Positions 1-8,047 of a stretch of 64,000 bases of DNA are shown here, in pieces (the stretch's first letter is position 1; each line of letters starts with the position of its first letter). Origin of the DNA: an uncultured Phycisphaerae bacterium. GTDB lineage: Bacteria; Planctomycetota; Phycisphaerae; UBA1845; Fen-1342. Position numbers and translations under genes: made by a program. Where the stretch lies: positions 1-64,000 of the forward strand of contig CALGJV010000013.1 of the NCBI GenBank assembly GCA_937928595.1, read 5' to 3'. The notes beneath the pieces were generated by a model, which saw only the letters and a program-made list of their open reading frames with translations, made no database searches and was not told where the DNA came from.

Positions 1-135
1 GCGCTTCGCCGCGGCCTGGTCGCGCATCTGGGGCGTTGGAGGCGCTTCTGGGCAGCGCACTGCCGCCCAACGCTCACGAATCGCTTCGGTCACGTAGCCG
101 CGTGAAACCCGCCCGAAATCGACTTCTGCGGCGGA

Positions 136-549
136 GTGCTACGCGCGGGAGCCGAGGGGCAGCTCGATCCCGCCGTTGAGCTCTTGCTGCAGCTCGTTGC
201 CGGACGGGCGGACGCGGCCGCTTACCGACCTTTTCGTCTCTCGGAACAACAGTTCGTGGCCCTCGCGCCCGCCGAGCGGGAAGCTCTACGTGACCAGATG
301 CTGACCACCCTGGATGGCATGCGCGCCGTGGCGCGGGAACTTGAGCGCCGGGCCCGCGACGCGCACCTTGCCGGCGACTCCGCCGGCGCCGCGCGGCACC
401 TGCACGCGATGAAGCAGCTCGGCGCGGCCAATCGCGAGCCGGAGGTGCCCCAGCTGGTCGATCTCGTCGGCAAAACGATCGCGGAGCGGGCCGACGCGGT
501 GCTGTCCGAGTTGACCGGGCCGGAGGCCGGGGGTGGCGCTCAACCGTGA
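136..549 (+). CDS. Hypothetical small helical protein
   Basis: This reads as a 137-residue protein of unknown function. It is Ala/Arg/Leu rich, looks mostly helical, and has no signal peptide, membrane segment or catalytic motif that I recognise. The GTG at 136 is the first possible start after the in-frame stop at 103-105, and only weak Shine-Dalgarno-like purines precede it. GC is concentrated in third codon positions, which supports coding. The same frame is open from base 1 to the stop at 103-105, so the tail of another gene may enter the window there, but 34 codons are too few to judge. It could be a small planctomycete-specific protein. Confidence 0.55.
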   Translation: MLRAGAEGQLDPAVELLLQLVAGRADAAAYRPFRLSEQQFVALAPAEREALRDQMLTTLDGMRAVARELERRARDAHLAGDSAGAARHLHAMKQLGAANREPEVPQLVDLVGKTIAERADAVLSELTGPEAGGGAQP

Positions 550-624
550 AACAAGCCGGCTTGAAATGAGGCGCATGTCCGGCGGCGCTCGGCGCCTGGA
601 GCGGGGCCCACGGTGATCGGGCGG

Positions 625-1055
625 TCACCGGGCACGATCAGCCTCCGTGACCGGGGCGGCGTCGGCCGCAGCCAACGCTTCCAGAACCGCGATCAACCGC
701 GGCCGGCTCACCGGGCCGGCGATGCGAATACACCGTCTGTCCGTCGACACGATCTCGGGTAGCGCAACGCCGTCACGCGCACCCGCCGCCTCCGAGTCAG
801 CGTCGTGCCCCGGATCCTCCGCCACGCGCACCGGCACCAACGAAACCGCTCGGCCGAGAGCCGCCAGCCGCGCCGGGGGCTTCCGCTCCGCGTCGCGCCG
901 CGCCCACGCAGTTCGAGCCAGACGATGATGGCCTTCGCCGGTTCCCGGAAATGCTCCAACTCGTCCGTGGCAACGCGGGAAGGCACGGCGGGAATTCGTG
1001 CCTTGTCGCTGGCCGAGCTATCCCGCGGCGTCGGATTGTCCGCCGCCGGCCGCAA
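625..1055 (-). pseudogene. Frame-disrupted small gene
   Basis: Two overlapping minus frames each look coding over different halves. From about 1055 to 906 one frame contains EHFREPAKAIIVWLEL. From about 906 to 625 another continues with WARRDAERKPPARLAALG and ends at a TGA at 625-627. Both halves have GC-rich third positions and neither has a credible start-to-stop gene of its own, so I infer one gene broken by a single-base shift near 900-910. It lies just downstream of tRNA-Ser. I do not recognise the product. A sequencing error or two unrelated spurious frames are alternatives. Confidence 0.35.
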
Positions 1056-1130
1056 CTTTGGATCTTGGATATGTTCGGTAAAGGGCGGGGGTGAAGATTA
1101 TGAGATTGGATTCTTCATGGAGCGCGCAGC

Positions 1131-1149
1131 AAAAACCCCCGCTCCGGGG
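1131..1149 (-). terminator. Intrinsic terminator after tRNA-Ser
   Basis: On the minus strand a CCCCG-GAG-CGGGG hairpin (1149-1137) is followed closely by TTTTT (1135-1131). It lies about 18 nt past the 3' end of tRNA-Ser. A second, imperfect inverted repeat (GTAAAC/GTTTAAC) lies between the two. This is a classic Rho-independent layout. Confidence 0.65.
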
Positions 1150-1166
1150 CCGTAAACGGGGTTTAA

Positions 1167-1256
1167 CGGAGAGGGCGGGATTCGAACCCGCGGTACCACT
1201 TTACGCGGTACGACGGTTTAGCAAACCGTTACCTTCAGCCACTCGGTCACCTCTCC
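1167..1256 (-). tRNA. tRNA-Ser(GCT)
   Basis: This 90-nt gene has acceptor arms GGAGAGG and CCTCTCC plus a G discriminator. The T-arm is GGGTTCGAATCCC-like, and the long variable arm is typical of class II tRNAs. The anticodon stem is ACGGT/ACCGT around the loop TTGCTAA, giving anticodon GCT (plus-strand agc at 1220-1222), which reads AGC/AGT serine codons. CCA is not encoded. Confidence 0.97.
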
Positions 1257-1340
1257 AGGGTCGCCGGCCGCGCAGCGCCGCGGGCGGCCGATACGGCCGC
1301 CCCGATCGTCCGTACGCCCCGATGCAACTCGCAACCAGGC

Positions 1341-1369
1341 AGTCTACTGCCGTTCTCGGCTCGGGGCAA
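1341..1369 (-). promoter_or_regulatory. Candidate promoter for tRNA-Ser
   Basis: The minus strand carries TTGCCC (1369-1364), a 17-bp spacer and TAGACT (1346-1341). Predicted initiation is near 1334, about 78 nt upstream of the tRNA 5' end. Spacing is ideal but the hexamers are only fair matches. I see nothing else of note in 1257-1511. Confidence 0.35.
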
Positions 1370-1511
1370 GCCGCGGTCGAGCAAAGCGGGATCCCGCGGC
1401 TTCAACCCCGCGACCGTACCGCGTTCCGACCGTAAACGTCACGCAGCGCTTCCCAAACGGCACCGCTCAGCGGCACGCTGAGCTGACAGGAACCGTCTAC
1501 GCCTGGAGGCT

Positions 1512-1535
1512 GCGGCCGGGTGTTGCCCCGGCCGC
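1512..1535. terminator. GC-only hairpin downstream of galM
   Basis: GCGGCCGGG (1512-1520) pairs perfectly with CCCGGCCGC (1527-1535) across a 6-nt loop. It starts about 48 nt past the galM stop. There is no T-tract, so it may be an RNA 3'-end stabiliser or a weak terminator. Confidence 0.4.
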
Positions 1536-1582
1536 CCTGCCCACCGACAAAGGCGCCGGCCGGGACTGGCGGCGGCCTTATC

Positions 1583-2680
1583 TCATTCGGCCCCGAAGCG
1601 GTGCACCATGACGTGCCGATACCGCTCGCCCGGCCGCAGCACCGCGGATGGGAACTCCGGGTGGTTCGGCGAGTCCGGAAAACGCTGCGTTTCGAGGCAC
1701 AGCCCCGCGTGCCGCCCGTACCGCACGCCGCTCTTGCCGGTGACGCGGCCGTCCAGGAAGTTCCCGCTGTAGAACTGCACCCCGGGCTGATCCGTGTACA
1801 GCTCGAGCCAGCGGCCGCTGCGCGGCTCGACCAGCCGGGCGGCCGGCCACAGCGTGTCTTTCCCAGCGGCGAGCGCGCCGGGATCGGCGTCGGCCCCGAC
1901 CGCCGCCCCCCGTGCCGATGCCCCGCGCAGCACGAAGTTGTGGTCGTATCCGCCGGGAACCTGCGCGATTCGCACGCCGACCGGCGTCGGTTGCGTGAAA
2001 TCCAGCGGCGTGCCGCGCACTGGGCGCAGCTCGCCCGTCGGGATCAGCTCGTCGTCGACGGCCGTGTACTCGTCGGCCGCCAGCCACAGCTCGTGTCCGA
2101 GGATGTCGCCCGCAGCGTGGCCCGCGAGGTTCCAGTAGGAGTGGTGGGCCAGGTTAACGACGGTCGGCCGGTCGGTCTCGGCCGTGAACTCAATCCGCAG
2201 CGTGCGGTCGGGCGTCAGCGTGTACACCACGGTCGCGTCGAGCTGCCCGGGGTACCCCTCCTCGCCGTCGGGGCTGCGGTACGTCAGGCGGACCGCCACG
2301 CGGTCGGCCGCCTGTATGGGCTCGGCCGTCCACAGGCGCTGGTCGAAACCCCGCCGCCCGCCGTGCAGGTGGTTCCGGCCGTCGTTGGTCGCGAGCGTGT
2401 ACGTGCGGCCGTCGAGGGTGAAGCGCCCGCGGGCGATGCGGTTGGCGTAGCGTCCGATGGTAGCGCCGAAGTACGGCGCGTTATGCTGCCATTGCTCGAG
2501 CGTGTCGTAGCCGAGCGTGACGTCCGCGACGCGGCCGGCCCGGTCGGGCAGCTCCACACTCACGACAATCGCCCCGTGGTCGGTCAGCCGCACGCGCAGG
2601 CCGTGCCCGTCGTCCAGCTCGAACAGCGTTGCGCGGCGACCGTCGGGCAGTGTACCGTAGGGCTGGTGCCGTACCTGCAT
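1583..2680 (-). CDS. galM: Aldose 1-epimerase (galactose mutarotase)
   Basis: GalM interconverts the alpha and beta anomers of galactose and related hexoses in the cytoplasm, the first step of the Leloir pathway. The 365-residue product is of normal length. It shows the family landmarks: GRYANRIARG, NHLHGG, a VNLAHHSYWNLAGH segment carrying the catalytic histidine, GYDHNFVL, and a C-terminal LETQRFPDSPNHPEFPS. The start chosen is the ATG at 2680, which has GGAGG nine bases upstream; an in-frame ATG at 2734 lacks this. It is the last gene of a minus-strand run behind aroA, 150 bp away, and may share its transcript. No other galactose genes are in view, so the physiological sugar is uncertain. 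Confidence 0.93.
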   Translation of the reverse strand: MQVRHQPYGTLPDGRRATLFELDDGHGLRVRLTDHGAIVVSVELPDRAGRVADVTLGYDTLEQWQHNAPYFGATIGRYANRIARGRFTLDGRTYTLATNDGRNHLHGGRRGFDQRLWTAEPIQAADRVAVRLTYRSPDGEEGYPGQLDATVVYTLTPDRTLRIEFTAETDRPTVVNLAHHSYWNLAGHAAGDILGHELWLAADEYTAVDDELIPTGELRPVRGTPLDFTQPTPVGVRIAQVPGGYDHNFVLRGASARGAAVGADADPGALAAGKDTLWPAARLVEPRSGRWLELYTDQPGVQFYSGNFLDGRVTGKSGVRYGRHAGLCLETQRFPDSPNHPEFPSAVLRPGERYRHVMVHRFGAE

Positions 2681-2830
2681 CTCCAGGTTCCTCCGCGTGT
2701 GGGGCCGGAGCGCGGTTCGCACCGGCCCGTTCATCGTACTCGCGCCGCCGCGGCGGCGGTCGCCGCGAGCGTTGCCGGCGCCCCACCGGCGGGGAACCGG
2801 CCGGGCGTGACCGGACCGACCACGCGCCGC

Positions 2831-4171
2831 CTACGCTCCTGTGGCGGCGGCCGGACCGCCGTTCGCGCCCGAGGCCACCTGCTCGAGAACGTCGAAGAAG
2901 CCGGGGAAGCTCTTGGACACGCAGCCCGCGTCGCGGATGACGATCCCGCCTGCCCGCAGGCCCGCGAGCGCGAAGCTCATCGCCATGCGGTGGTCGTCGT
3001 ACGTGTCGATCGCCGCGGGTACGACGCGCGCCGGCGGGTGGATCGTCAGTCCGTCGGCGCGCGCGATCACGCGCGCCCCCAGCCGCCCGAGCTCGGTGGC
3101 CAGCGCCGCGATCCGGTCCGTTTCCTTGATGCGGAGGTTCGCGACGTTCGTGATGTCCGTCGGACCGTCCGCGAAGAGCGCCGTCACCGCCAGCGTCTGC
3201 ACCGTATCCGGCATCTCGTTCAAGTCCACGGCGACGCCGCGCAGCCGACCGTCCGCGGGGGCCGCCACCGCGATGCCCTCGTCGGTCGCCCGCACCCGGC
3301 AGCCCATCTCTGCCAGCACGTCCACGAATCCCACGTCGCCTTGGCGGCTGACGCGGGTGAGGCCGCGCACCAGTACCTCGCCGCCCGTGATCGCCGCCGC
3401 GCTCCAGAAGTACGTGGCCGCGCTCGCGTCCGGCTCGATCGTGTACTCCCCTGCGCGGTAGCGCTGCGACGCCGCCACGACGAACCGCTGGTCGTCGCCC
3501 TCGAGTACCTCCACGCCCAGCGAGCGCATCGTCGCGATCGTCATGTCCACGTACGGTCGGCTCGTCAGCCGACCGTTGATGCTCAGCAGCACATCCTGCC
3601 GCGCGTACGGCGCGACCATCAGCAGAGCGCTGACGAACTGGCTCGACGGGGGCGTCTCGAACGCGACCTCGCCGCCCGCCAATCCGCGCGCATGCACCAC
3701 CAGCGGCGGGCAGCCCTCGGCGTCCTCGTACTCGACCAGCGCGCTCAGCGCTCGCAGCCCATCGACCAGCGGGCCGATGGGCCGCGCCCGCATGCGCGGC
3801 GTCCCGTCCAGTCGGTACCGGCCGTAGCCGAGCGCGACCAGGGCCGTCAGGAAGCGCATGGCCGTGCCGGCGTTGCCCACGTTCAGCTCGGCTTCGCCCT
3901 CCGGGATGTGGCCGCGGCAGCCCGCGACGGACAACGTCCCCGCCTCGTCCTCGACGACCGCGCGGATGCCGAGCGTCCCCAACGCCGTCAACATGGCGTG
4001 CGCGTCGTCCGAGAGCGACGCCCCGCGCAGTACGCTGCACCCGTCCGCCAGCGCCGTGCAGGCCAGGTAGCGGTTCGTCAGGCTCTTCGAGCCCGGCAGG
4101 CGCACGGTCCCGCGCAGCGGCCCGACCGGGTGCAGACGTATGTCGCGTCCCTCGCGCTCCACAAGCCCCAT
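2831..4171 (-). CDS. aroA: 3-phosphoshikimate 1-carboxyvinyltransferase (EPSP synthase)
   Basis: This enzyme joins phosphoenolpyruvate to shikimate 3-phosphate to form EPSP in the shikimate pathway to aromatic amino acids. The 446-residue product opens with RLHPVGPLRGTVRLPGSKS, which contains the LPGSKSLTNR phosphate-binding motif, followed by GNAGTAMRFL, LRIKETDRI and DDHRMAMSFALAGL near the C-terminus. All are hallmark AroA segments. ATG 4171 was chosen because the protein then begins as the family does, with GGAG about 10 nt upstream. A GTG at 4219 overlapping the upstream stop is an alternative. The gene follows a membrane-anchored unknown by 44 bp and is probably in the same operon. Confidence 0.96.
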   Translation of the reverse strand: MGLVEREGRDIRLHPVGPLRGTVRLPGSKSLTNRYLACTALADGCSVLRGASLSDDAHAMLTALGTLGIRAVVEDEAGTLSVAGCRGHIPEGEAELNVGNAGTAMRFLTALVALGYGRYRLDGTPRMRARPIGPLVDGLRALSALVEYEDAEGCPPLVVHARGLAGGEVAFETPPSSQFVSALLMVAPYARQDVLLSINGRLTSRPYVDMTIATMRSLGVEVLEGDDQRFVVAASQRYRAGEYTIEPDASAATYFWSAAAITGGEVLVRGLTRVSRQGDVGFVDVLAEMGCRVRATDEGIAVAAPADGRLRGVAVDLNEMPDTVQTLAVTALFADGPTDITNVANLRIKETDRIAALATELGRLGARVIARADGLTIHPPARVVPAAIDTYDDHRMAMSFALAGLRAGGIVIRDAGCVSKSFPGFFDVLEQVASGANGGPAAATGA

Positions 4172-4215
4172 CGCGCGGGTCTCCAACGCCTCGCTTTTCA
4201 CTCGGCGAGCCGGCG

Positions 4216-4929
4216 TCACGGGGCACGCGTGACGAACGGCTCCAGCACCAGGGTCCACTCGTCCGCGCCCGGCTGCAACGCGACCACGCGAAAGCGCCGC
4301 CGGCCGTTCGGCCACGTCAGGTCATTGGGCACCCAGACCTCGGACCCGATGGCCCGCCCCCCGGCATCGCGGACACCGGGCAGCCGCGCCAGTCCGTCGA
4401 CCAGCCACGCGGCGGGCACCGGGAGCGCTCCGATCGCCGCCTCGACGACGCGCAGCGCGATCTCGTCGACCCCGACCTGCACACCGATCCGGGCCGAGCC
4501 CACCACCCGCCAGCCGCGCCATTTCAGGACCGTCCCGATGCGCAGGCCGTCGGCCGTCAGTTCCACGCACGGCTCCTCGACCGGCAGCTCCGCCGCTTCC
4601 GGCCAGAGCTCGGCCCGCGCCGCCAGCCAGCGGTTGAGCTGCGCCGCCGTGAGCCGCACGGTCACGCGCTTGCCGCCGTTGAGCCCCGCGCTGATCTCGT
4701 CCTGCACGGTCGCCAGGGCCGCCTTGTCGTCCCGGAGCCGCGCGTGATCGATGGCCGGCGGCCGATACCAGTCGGGCCGCCACGCCGCGGCCGAACCCGC
4801 CAGCGTCATGCCGATCAGCAGCACGAGCCCGACGCCGAGCGCGACCACCCCCACGCGCACGCGACGCGTGCGACGCCCCGCACGAGTTGGCGCGTCGTGC
4901 TTCACGCGACACCGTCCCGGGCCAGTCAC
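4216..4929 (-). CDS. Membrane-anchored protein of unknown function
   Basis: The 237-residue product has a basic N-terminus, one hydrophobic segment at about residues 26-48 and an extracytoplasmic-looking domain after it. The domain includes a KRVTVRLTAAQLNRWLAAR stretch and several short beta-like segments. I recognise no enzymatic motif. The topology suggests an N-in anchored periplasmic domain. The GTG start at 4929 has GGAG five bases upstream; a second GTG at 4905 is possible. It lies 18 bp downstream of the FHA gene and 44 bp upstream of aroA, so co-transcription is likely. A functional link to aromatic biosynthesis is not evident. Confidence 0.75.
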   Translation of the reverse strand: MTGPGRCRVKHDAPTRAGRRTRRVRVGVVALGVGLVLLIGMTLAGSAAAWRPDWYRPPAIDHARLRDDKAALATVQDEISAGLNGGKRVTVRLTAAQLNRWLAARAELWPEAAELPVEEPCVELTADGLRIGTVLKWRGWRVVGSARIGVQVGVDEIALRVVEAAIGALPVPAAWLVDGLARLPGVRDAGGRAIGSEVWVPNDLTWPNGRRRFRVVALQPGADEWTLVLEPFVTRAP

Positions 4930-4947
4930 CCCCGCTCCGCCTGCGGG

Positions 4948-5445
4948 CTACGGCATGTCCTTCTCGTCGTCGTCCGTCAATTCTTCGAGCGCGTCGATCG
5001 GGTCGTCCAGCTCCAGCTCGACCTCCGAGAGGTCCAGCGTCTCCTCGTCATCACCGGGGGCCACAGCCGCCGCACCGGCCGCGCCCCTGGCGGGCGCCGC
5101 CGGCTTCTTGGCCGGGGCCTTGGGCTGCGCGTCGGCCGGGGTGATCTTCGCGGGCTGCCCGTCCACCTGCACCACGAACACCACGGGGCCGACCTGGAGC
5201 TTGTCGCCGGCCTTCAGCTTCGTTTCGGCCACGCGTTTGCCGTTGACGTACGTGCCGTTCGAGCTGCCGAGGTCCTTGACGGTCAGCTTGTTGCCCTGGA
5301 TGAGCACCGCACAGTGCTGGCGCGACACGTCCCGCGTCGGGATCCGCAGGCCGCAGTCCTGCCGCCGTCCCAGCACCGTCTTTTCCGCCGTCAGCGGAAA
5401 CTCACGGCGCTGCCCGTCCTTGAACATCACTAAGATGACTCGCAT
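4948..5445 (-). CDS. FHA-domain protein
   Basis: A forkhead-associated domain occupies residues 1-95 of 165. The phosphothreonine-binding residues are visible: LGRR (Gly-Arg), SRQH (Ser-His) and LGSSNGTYVNG. FHA domains bind phosphothreonine peptides, usually in Ser/Thr kinase signalling. The rest is an Ala/Pro/Lys linker and a strongly acidic tail (ETLDLSEVELELDDPIDAL) ending in DDDEKDMP. No kinase gene is nearby, so the partner is unknown. The ATG start has GAGG upstream. It is divergent from hemW with a 92-bp intergenic region. Confidence 0.9.
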   Translation of the reverse strand: MRVILVMFKDGQRREFPLTAEKTVLGRRQDCGLRIPTRDVSRQHCAVLIQGNKLTVKDLGSSNGTYVNGKRVAETKLKAGDKLQVGPVVFVVQVDGQPAKITPADAQPKAPAKKPAAPARGAAGAAAVAPGDDEETLDLSEVELELDDPIDALEELTDDDEKDMP

Positions 5446-5537
5446 GCGGGTCGATCCTCGCTCCGCCCGACGCAGCTCGGGTGGACGTGCGGTTCCGAAA
5501 GAACACGCAGCGGTATGCTATGCGAAGGAACCCCCCG

Positions 5538-6674
5538 GTGACAACGCCCGTGCGTGCGCTCTACGTCCACGTCCCGTTTTGCCGCACGCTGTGCGGCTAC
5601 TGCGATTTTTACAGCACGCGCTTCCGATCGGACCGGGTCGCCCCCCTCGTCGATGCCCTGCTGGCCGAGCTGCGGCGCTGGTCCGATGCCCGCCCCCTGC
5701 GGTTCGACACGCTGTTCGTCGGCGGCGGCACGCCCACCACGCTCCCCGCCGACGAGCTCGAGCGCCTGCTCGCGGCCCTGGCCGCGTTCCGCGATCCGGC
5801 CGCCGACGTCGAGTTCACGGTCGAGGCCAACCCCGCCACGCTGACGCCCGCCCGCGCCGCCGCGCTGGCCCGCTGCGGCGTCAACCGCGTGTCGCTCGGG
5901 GCCCAGTCGTTCGAGCCGCGCGAGCTGCGGGTGCTCGACCGTCGCCACCGTCCGGAGCAGGTCGCCGAAACCGTCGCCCTGTGCCGCGCCGCCGGTCTAA
6001 CGCGCCTCAGCCTCGACCTGATCTTCGGCGTCCCCGGCCAGACCTGCGAGAGCTGGGCCCGCAGCCTCGCCGCCGCCCTCGCGCTCGACCCCGAGCACCT
6101 CTCCTGCTACGGCCTGACCTACGAGGAGGGCACGCCCCTTACCGCCCGCCGCGATGCCGGCCGCCTCCGGCCGCTCGACGACGACACCGAGGCCGAGCAG
6201 TACGAGTACGCGATGGACGCGCTCGCGGCCGCCGGGCGCCCGCAGTACGAGCTCAGCAACTACGCCCGCCCCGGCCGCGAGTGCCGCCACAACCTCCGCT
6301 ACTGGCACAACGAGCCGTACCTGGGGCTCGGACCGTCCGCGGCGGGGTTCATCGACGAGGTGCGGTACAAGAACGTCGCCGACACGGCCGCGTACGTCGC
6401 CGCGATCCGCGCCGGCGGGTCGGCCCGCGTCGAGGAGGAAACGCTGCCGCCCGAGCGTCGGGCGCGCGAAACGGCGATGCTGGAGCTGCGCCTGGTCGCA
6501 GGCATCGACCGTCGGCGCTTCGCCGAGCGGTACGGAGCCGACCCGGCCGACCTGTTCGCAACCGCTATCGCGCGGCACACGGCCGCCGGCCTGCTCGAGG
6601 TCGATGAACGCGGCGTGCGGCTGACGCGCACCGGCCGGCTGCTGGCCAATCGCGTGATGGCGGATTTCGTGTAG
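5538..6674 (+). CDS. hemW: Radical SAM heme chaperone HemW (HemN-like)
   Basis: HemW-type radical SAM proteins bind heme and deliver it to target proteins; they resemble oxygen-independent coproporphyrinogen oxidase HemN. The 378-residue product has C15-x3-C19-x2-C22 within HVPFCRTLCGYCDFYS, which would bind the 4Fe-4S/SAM cluster, then FVGGGTPTTL, NRVSLGAQSF and LSLDLIFGVPGQT. The lack of the longer HemN C-terminus favours HemW. GTG 5538 is preferred because AAGGAA lies seven bases upstream. The in-frame ATG at 5520 has no such site, and a TATGCT -10-like hexamer at 5514-5519 would make it untranscribed. Its 3' end overlaps the convergent glycosidase frame. Confidence 0.88.
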   Translation: MTTPVRALYVHVPFCRTLCGYCDFYSTRFRSDRVAPLVDALLAELRRWSDARPLRFDTLFVGGGTPTTLPADELERLLAALAAFRDPAADVEFTVEANPATLTPARAAALARCGVNRVSLGAQSFEPRELRVLDRRHRPEQVAETVALCRAAGLTRLSLDLIFGVPGQTCESWARSLAAALALDPEHLSCYGLTYEEGTPLTARRDAGRLRPLDDDTEAEQYEYAMDALAAAGRPQYELSNYARPGRECRHNLRYWHNEPYLGLGPSAAGFIDEVRYKNVADTAAYVAAIRAGGSARVEEETLPPERRARETAMLELRLVAGIDRRRFAERYGADPADLFATAIARHTAAGLLEVDERGVRLTRTGRLLANRVMADFV

Positions 6675-7871
6675 GCCGCGCCGCACCAGCAGCACGGCGT
6701 TGCAGACGGCCCGCTCGCCGGTCTTGTCGCTCGGGGAGTTCCGCACGACGCCATCCACGACGAGCGTCGACGATCCGCCCCCGTCGAGATTGAGCGTTTC
6801 ATCCGCATGCAGTACGTCGGTCGCGAACGCGGCCATCTCCTCGAACGTCATCCCGACGCTGTGCTCCGGCTGCCGCCCATCGAGCACGACGAAGTACAGC
6901 GTGCTCGCGTTCCACGCGAGGAACGTCCGCGGATGCCGCCCGCGGAACGATTCGGGGTACTCATCCCATGCGGCGGTGTTCGCGCGCCCGGCGCGCACGA
7001 TCCAGCCCGCGCCCGTAATCGCGAAATCCGCCGTCTGCGCCGCCACGCAGTCCGTCGCGTAGCGCACACCGATGCGATCGCCCACCCGCACGCCGTCGGC
7101 CAGCGGCGCCGCCACGGTCCCCTGGGCGTACAGGACGAGCCCCCGCGCCGGCAGGGGCGTGTCGACCGCGGCGGTGCCGGTGCGCACGTCCACCACGCGG
7201 CCGGTGACCTCCACGTCGCTCCGCATCGGATACGTCACGTCGTCGACAATGACCGCGGTGCCCGGCCGCGTCGTGCCCGTGGTCAGGCCCCACCCGGTCG
7301 TATACGCGACCAATGCGTTCTCCGGGAGTTGCGCCGGCCGCCGGTTCAGGTGATCGAGTGCCAACACGCGGCCGTCGGCCAGCCGCACCGTGCCGTCGCG
7401 CGGCCGCACACCGGCCACGATGCGGAGCGTGCGGTCCGGCCCCCACAGCAGCGTCTCGCGAGCCGGTTCGCCGGGCTCGACGAGGATCTCGCCGTCGGTG
7501 GCCGTGAAGCCGATCACGTCCGGCGGCTTGCCGAAGAACGAGCCGTTGATGGCTGCGATAACGTCCGGTTCCGGATCACGGTCATACCGCGCCACGATCT
7601 CGCTTGTCCGTTCCCAGCGGGTGCAGTGGCGGCGGCCTTCCGGCCAGCCGATTCGCAGGCCGTACTCCGGCCGGGAGCGGTCCACGGCGATGACGAACAC
7701 CCGAACCGGGCCGGGCAGCGTGTGCTCGACGTATTCGACGCCCTCGGCGACCGGGCGGCGGTAGGTGATCTCGGCCGCGGAGCGGTACGCCGCGAGGCCG
7801 GCCACGAGGAGAACGAGGGCGGCACGCAGTACGGCAGCGGACGAGAGTTTATAAGGCGGGCGCGGCGACAT
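5997..7871 (-). CDS. Phosphodiester glycosidase family protein (NAGPA/DUF2233) with unusual C-terminal run-on
   Basis: An N-terminal hydrophobic segment (secretion signal or anchor) is followed by a phosphodiester glycosidase domain, marked by IAAINGSFF and LNLDGGGSSTLVVDG with PSDKTGERAVCNAVLLV at its end. The family includes enzymes that remove sugar-phosphate caps, and the protein is likely periplasmic. The domain finishes at about residue 395, close to base 6685. No stop follows there, and the frame stays open antisense to hemW for another 680 bases until a TAG at 5997-5999. That tail looks like the complement of hemW codons and is probably not a functional domain. ATG 7871 is preferred over 7880 because a -10-like CACAAT (7884-7879) covers the first ATG. 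No ribosome-binding site is visible. Confidence 0.72.
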   Translation of the reverse strand: MSPRPPYKLSSAAVLRAALVLLVAGLAAYRSAAEITYRRPVAEGVEYVEHTLPGPVRVFVIAVDRSRPEYGLRIGWPEGRRHCTRWERTSEIVARYDRDPEPDVIAAINGSFFGKPPDVIGFTATDGEILVEPGEPARETLLWGPDRTLRIVAGVRPRDGTVRLADGRVLALDHLNRRPAQLPENALVAYTTGWGLTTGTTRPGTAVIVDDVTYPMRSDVEVTGRVVDVRTGTAAVDTPLPARGLVLYAQGTVAAPLADGVRVGDRIGVRYATDCVAAQTADFAITGAGWIVRAGRANTAAWDEYPESFRGRHPRTFLAWNASTLYFVVLDGRQPEHSVGMTFEEMAAFATDVLHADETLNLDGGGSSTLVVDGVVRNSPSDKTGERAVCNAVLLVRRGLHEIRHHAIGQQPAGARQPHAAFIDLEQAGGRVPRDSGCEQVGRVGSVPLGEAPTVDACDQAQLQHRRFARPTLGRQRFLLDAGRPAGADRGDVRGRVGDVLVPHLVDEPRRGRSEPQVRLVVPVAEVVAALAAGAGVVAELVLRAPGGRERVHRVLVLLGLGVVVERPEAAGIAAGGKGRALLVGQAVAGEVLGVEREGGGEAAGPALAGLAGDAEDQVEAEAR

Positions 7872-7878
7872 GTGGGCC

Positions 7879-7908
7879 ATTGTGACGCGGCGGCAGGTCG
7901 GAGTCCAA
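7879..7908 (-). promoter_or_regulatory. Candidate leaderless promoter of the glycosidase gene
   Basis: TTGGAC (7908-7903), an 18-bp spacer and CACAAT (7884-7879) lie on the minus strand. The ATG at 7871 begins seven bases after the -10, at the expected transcription start. Confidence 0.35.
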
Positions 7909-8047
7909 AATGAGCAGCCGGCAGATAAGGCGGGCCGGGTTGAGTACCGATGCGTGAAGCAATGGACCGCGGACAGAACCGGTCAGCGGCGCGAGGCGCC
8001 ATCGGTTCGGGCCGCCAGGGTCCGACTCTACGCAAAGTGAGAAGACC

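Noticed and set aside
1-105. A 34-codon open stretch ending at TGA 103-105 as the tail of an upstream gene
   Set aside because: Other frames are open too, and the piece is too short to show coding bias or a motif.
1520-4747. A 1075-residue open frame on the plus strand
   Set aside because: It lies opposite galM and aroA in the antisense phase where high GC3 removes stops. The translation is Arg/Ala/Val-rich with no domains.
7869-7880. ATG 7880 as start of the glycosidase gene
   Set aside because: It overlaps a -10-like CACAAT, and ATG 7871 sits at the expected transcription start. Only weakly decided, since no ribosome-binding site exists for either.
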